Of a DNA stretch of 36,645 bases, positions 35,046 to 36,645 are shown in pieces (the stretch's first letter is position 1; the number at the start of each line of letters is the position of its first letter). Below the pieces are notes generated by a model. The model saw only the letters and a program-made list of their open reading frames with translations. It was not told the origin of the DNA and did no database searches. Origin of the DNA: an uncultured Muribaculaceae bacterium (GTDB taxonomy: Bacteria; Bacteroidota; Bacteroidia; Bacteroidales; Muribaculaceae); contig CAJUIW010000018.1 of the NCBI GenBank assembly GCA_910586895.1, positions 1 to 36,645 on the forward strand, written 5' to 3'. The position numbers were made by a program, and so were the translations under genes.

Positions 35046-35059
35046 AGGGTGTGGTGCCT

Positions 35060-35444
35060 GGGGATGGAAAGTTATCTTTCAGATAATTTTGTGGGGGCTC
35101 GGCTTTCCGCGGGTCTCGCTTTTCCGCGGGTCTTGCTGCGCTCGGCCCGCGGCTAAAACGTGAACGAACCTTTCAGGTTCGCTATCCAGGGGTATCTGAC
35201 ACATGCCAAAGGCATGTCCCTACAACATGAATGAAGCTTTCAGGTTCCAACGTGCTGATGCGTCGGAGAGGATTGGGGGATAAGCCGTCCTGCGGACTCT
35301 TTTTCTTCTTTTCGGCTTGTGGCCCCGCACGCCGCTGACGCTTTGTGCAGGGTTACATGAAAATCGTCTGTTCCGGACTCCAATAGCTACACAATGTGCT
35401 ACCTAACATGCTATGGAAAAGATTGTTACATCGCGAAGCGATGT
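35060..35444 (+). repeat. Composite hairpin repeat R5 (left copy flanking the toxin-antitoxin pair)
   Basis: Modules: B (35072-35086), C with an extra partial C (from 35107), A (35166-35180), D (CATGCCAAAGGCATG, 35202-35216), A-like (CTTTCAGGTTCC), an H end remnant, F, G (35323-35352), F and E (35428-35444). It matches R6 module for module, with long near-identical stretches. The remaining bases to 35495 contain nothing else recognisable. Confidence 0.85.
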
Positions 35445-35495
35445 CCCTACGAAGCCCGAATAAACCACTATAATGCAGAATCATACATCGCGGTT

Positions 35496-35807
35496 TTAGC
35501 CAAAGGTGTAGCTTGGCTTGATTATTTCAAATCTTAGCCCCAAGGCGGCGATGATTCTGAGAAAAAGACTTGCGCTTGGCTCAATACTTCCGTGCTCGAT
35601 TTTTGAGATGTATGACTTGTTGGTACCCACACGTTTGGCAAGCTCGCTTTGGGTCATCTTCTCTTGTTTGCGTGCGTCAAGAATCATCTGTCCGACGCAG
35701 AAGGCTTGGGCACGCTGTTCTAAATTATCGCGTTTTTCGGTGCCAACTTTACCAATGACATTGTCGAGCAATGCATCAAAATCATGTATATCATTGTTTG
35801 CTTTCAT
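35496..35807 (-). CDS. higA: XRE-family antitoxin (HigA-like)
   Basis: A 103-residue DNA-binding protein expected to neutralise the toxin encoded just upstream and to repress the pair's promoter. The helix-turn-helix spans about residues 45-100: ILDARKQEKMTQSELAKRVG, then TNKSYISKIEHGSIEPSASL. The N-terminal ~40 residues are acidic and probably wrap the toxin. The start codon overlaps the toxin gene's end by 17 bases, giving toxin-first order as in higBA. Composition is more AT-rich than the neighbouring genes, a sign of separate origin. It ends beside repeat R5. Confidence 0.88.
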   Translation of the reverse strand: MKANNDIHDFDALLDNVIGKVGTEKRDNLEQRAQAFCVGQMILDARKQEKMTQSELAKRVGTNKSYISKIEHGSIEPSASLFLRIIAALGLRFEIIKPSYTFG

Positions 35808-36120
35808 AATATTCTTTCTTTATCCGTAATGCTTTTTCTATTTCATTAGTTGGTGTCTTCTGTGTCTTTTTTTGAAATCCGTTGAATAGCACCACAATAT
35901 TCCGGCCATCAAGAATAAAGAAGACCCGGTAAATATTGCTTTGATATTCAATACGCATCTCAAATAATTCATCTTTGAGGTATTTGACGAATTTGGCGTT
36001 CCATCTTTCGGACTGCTGGATGTATCTGAGAACGTAAACTACTTTGTCGCGAACTCCCGTATCAAGCGCCTCAAAGAAGTCCTTAAAGTAGTTTTTGTAA
36101 TATTTGATCTGACGTCGCAT
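35791..36120 (-). CDS. higB: RelE/HigB-family toxin (Gp49-like)
   Basis: A 109-residue small basic protein of the RelE superfamily, whose members cut mRNA on the ribosome. Family features are KNYFKDFFEALD near the N-terminus, KFVKYLKDELFEMRIEYQSN (about 44-63), IYRVFFILDGRNIVVLFNGF (about 64-83) and KKTQKTPTNEIEKALRIKKE (about 85-104). It precedes the antitoxin and overlaps it. The promoter at 36125-36155 would begin transcription almost at the ATG at 36120, so the message is nearly leaderless. The HigB and Gp49 labels are by resemblance; a relative with another name is possible. The pair sits between two direct repeat copies. Confidence 0.88.
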   Translation of the reverse strand: MRRQIKYYKNYFKDFFEALDTGVRDKVVYVLRYIQQSERWNAKFVKYLKDELFEMRIEYQSNIYRVFFILDGRNIVVLFNGFQKKTQKTPTNEIEKALRIKKEYYESKQ

Positions 36121-36124
36121 ATCA

Positions 36125-36155
36125 CAAAAGTATACAATGTTTTCATATATGACAA
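36125..36155 (-). promoter_or_regulatory. higBA promoter
   Basis: On the minus strand TTG (36155-36153), exactly 20 bases, then TACTTTTG (36132-36125). The predicted start is within a few bases of the toxin ATG. Confidence 0.7.
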
Positions 36156-36229
36156 CTTTTTCGCTTATTTTGTTCGTGGTGATGGTGAAGTAGGGTTATC
36201 CCAAACACGCCTCTGCGAGGCTTACTGCC

Positions 36230-36593
36230 CGGGGATGGAAAGTTATCTTTCAGATAATTTTGTGGGGTCTCGCTTTTCCGCGGGTCTCGCTACGTTCGGC
36301 CCGCGGCTAAAACATGAATGAACCTTTCAGGTTCGCTGTCCAGAGGTATCTAATGCATGCCGGAGGCATGGGCCTACGAGGAGAATGAACCTTTCAGGTT
36401 CCAACGTGCTGATGCGTCGGAGAGGATTGGGGGATAAGCCGTCCTGCGGACTCTTTTTCTTCTTTTCGGCTTGTGGCCCCGCACGCCGCTGACGCTTTGT
36501 GCAGGGTTATGTGAAAAACGTCCGTTCCGGACTCCAATAGCCCGGCAGCATGCTGTCTAATATGCTATAGAGCGGATTGTTACATCGCGGAGC
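36230..36593 (+). repeat. Composite hairpin repeat R6 (right copy flanking the toxin-antitoxin pair)
   Basis: Modules: B (36243-36257), C (36278-36306), A (36320-36334), D (CATGCCGGAGGCATG, 36356-36370), A (36387-36401), an H end remnant, F, G (36477-36506), F and a broken E (from about 36576). The segment 36390-36540 is almost identical to 35230-35390. Positions 36594-36645 show nothing recognisable. Confidence 0.85.
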
Positions 36594-36645
36594 GTTTTAG
36601 CGGTCGGAAGACTTAATCTGGCGATTTATTAGAAGGTTTCCTGTT

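Noticed and set aside
1..36645. CRISPR array
   Set aside because: The recurring short motifs are hairpin modules at irregular spacing and in mixed order and orientation, without uniform spacers; no cas gene is present.

Overview
This window reads as chromosomal DNA from a member of the Bacteroidales, plausibly Muribaculaceae-like, though the family is a guess. The basis is four promoters of the Bacteroidetes type (TTG or TTTG, exactly 20 bases, then TAnnTTTG), mostly A-rich rather than Shine-Dalgarno start regions, a fused SecD-SecF, an LptE-family lipoprotein close to SecG, and a fused Wzc-type kinase. No tRNA, rRNA, CRISPR array or complete insertion sequence was seen.

Layout. Positions 230-5931 (minus strand) look like one operon: a flippase-like membrane protein, a one-TM protein, pfkA, a NOL1/NOP2/Sun rRNA methyltransferase, an LptE-family lipoprotein, a conserved hypothetical protein and secG. 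An AraC-family regulator (6080-7006, plus) diverges from it. It is followed by a promoter-terminator pair with no open frame between (7022-7397, candidate non-coding RNA) and a long repeat block. Positions 8213-13479 (minus) carry metG, then ansA, a sigma-54 activator and a SPOUT RNA methyltransferase, the last two overlapping by 4 bases. A second repeat block fills 13629-14672. Positions 14750-19028 (plus) hold two GC-rich genes: a large unknown protein, possibly a beta-propeller, and a complete-looking phage terminase large subunit, with no other phage gene nearby. secDF follows, ending in a strong terminator.

Positions 22368-35045 are a 12-gene exopolysaccharide locus behind a good promoter. 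It encodes the export lipoprotein, Wzc-type tyrosine kinase, PHP phosphatase, EpsG/Wzy-like polymerase, Wzx-like flippase, an AAC(3)-fold acyltransferase, two glycosyltransferases, LicD, a PLP aminotransferase, a TagD-like cytidylyltransferase fused to a Gfo/Idh/MocA oxidoreductase, and a RmlC-like cupin. LicD, the aminotransferase and the fusion are translationally coupled and suggest that a CDP-activated phospho-substituent is made and attached. No initiating phosphoglycosyltransferase is present. A HigBA-type toxin-antitoxin pair (35496-36120, minus) lies between two roughly 370-base direct copies of the repeat.

The most unusual content is (1) the stand-alone terminase pair, (2) a modular intergenic repeat family made of small hairpins whose stems change by compensatory substitution while the order of modules is kept, including a ~215-base MITE-like unit, (3) the candidate RNA at 7022-7397, and (4) the cytidylyltransferase-oxidoreductase fusion, which lacks the usual EKP lysine.
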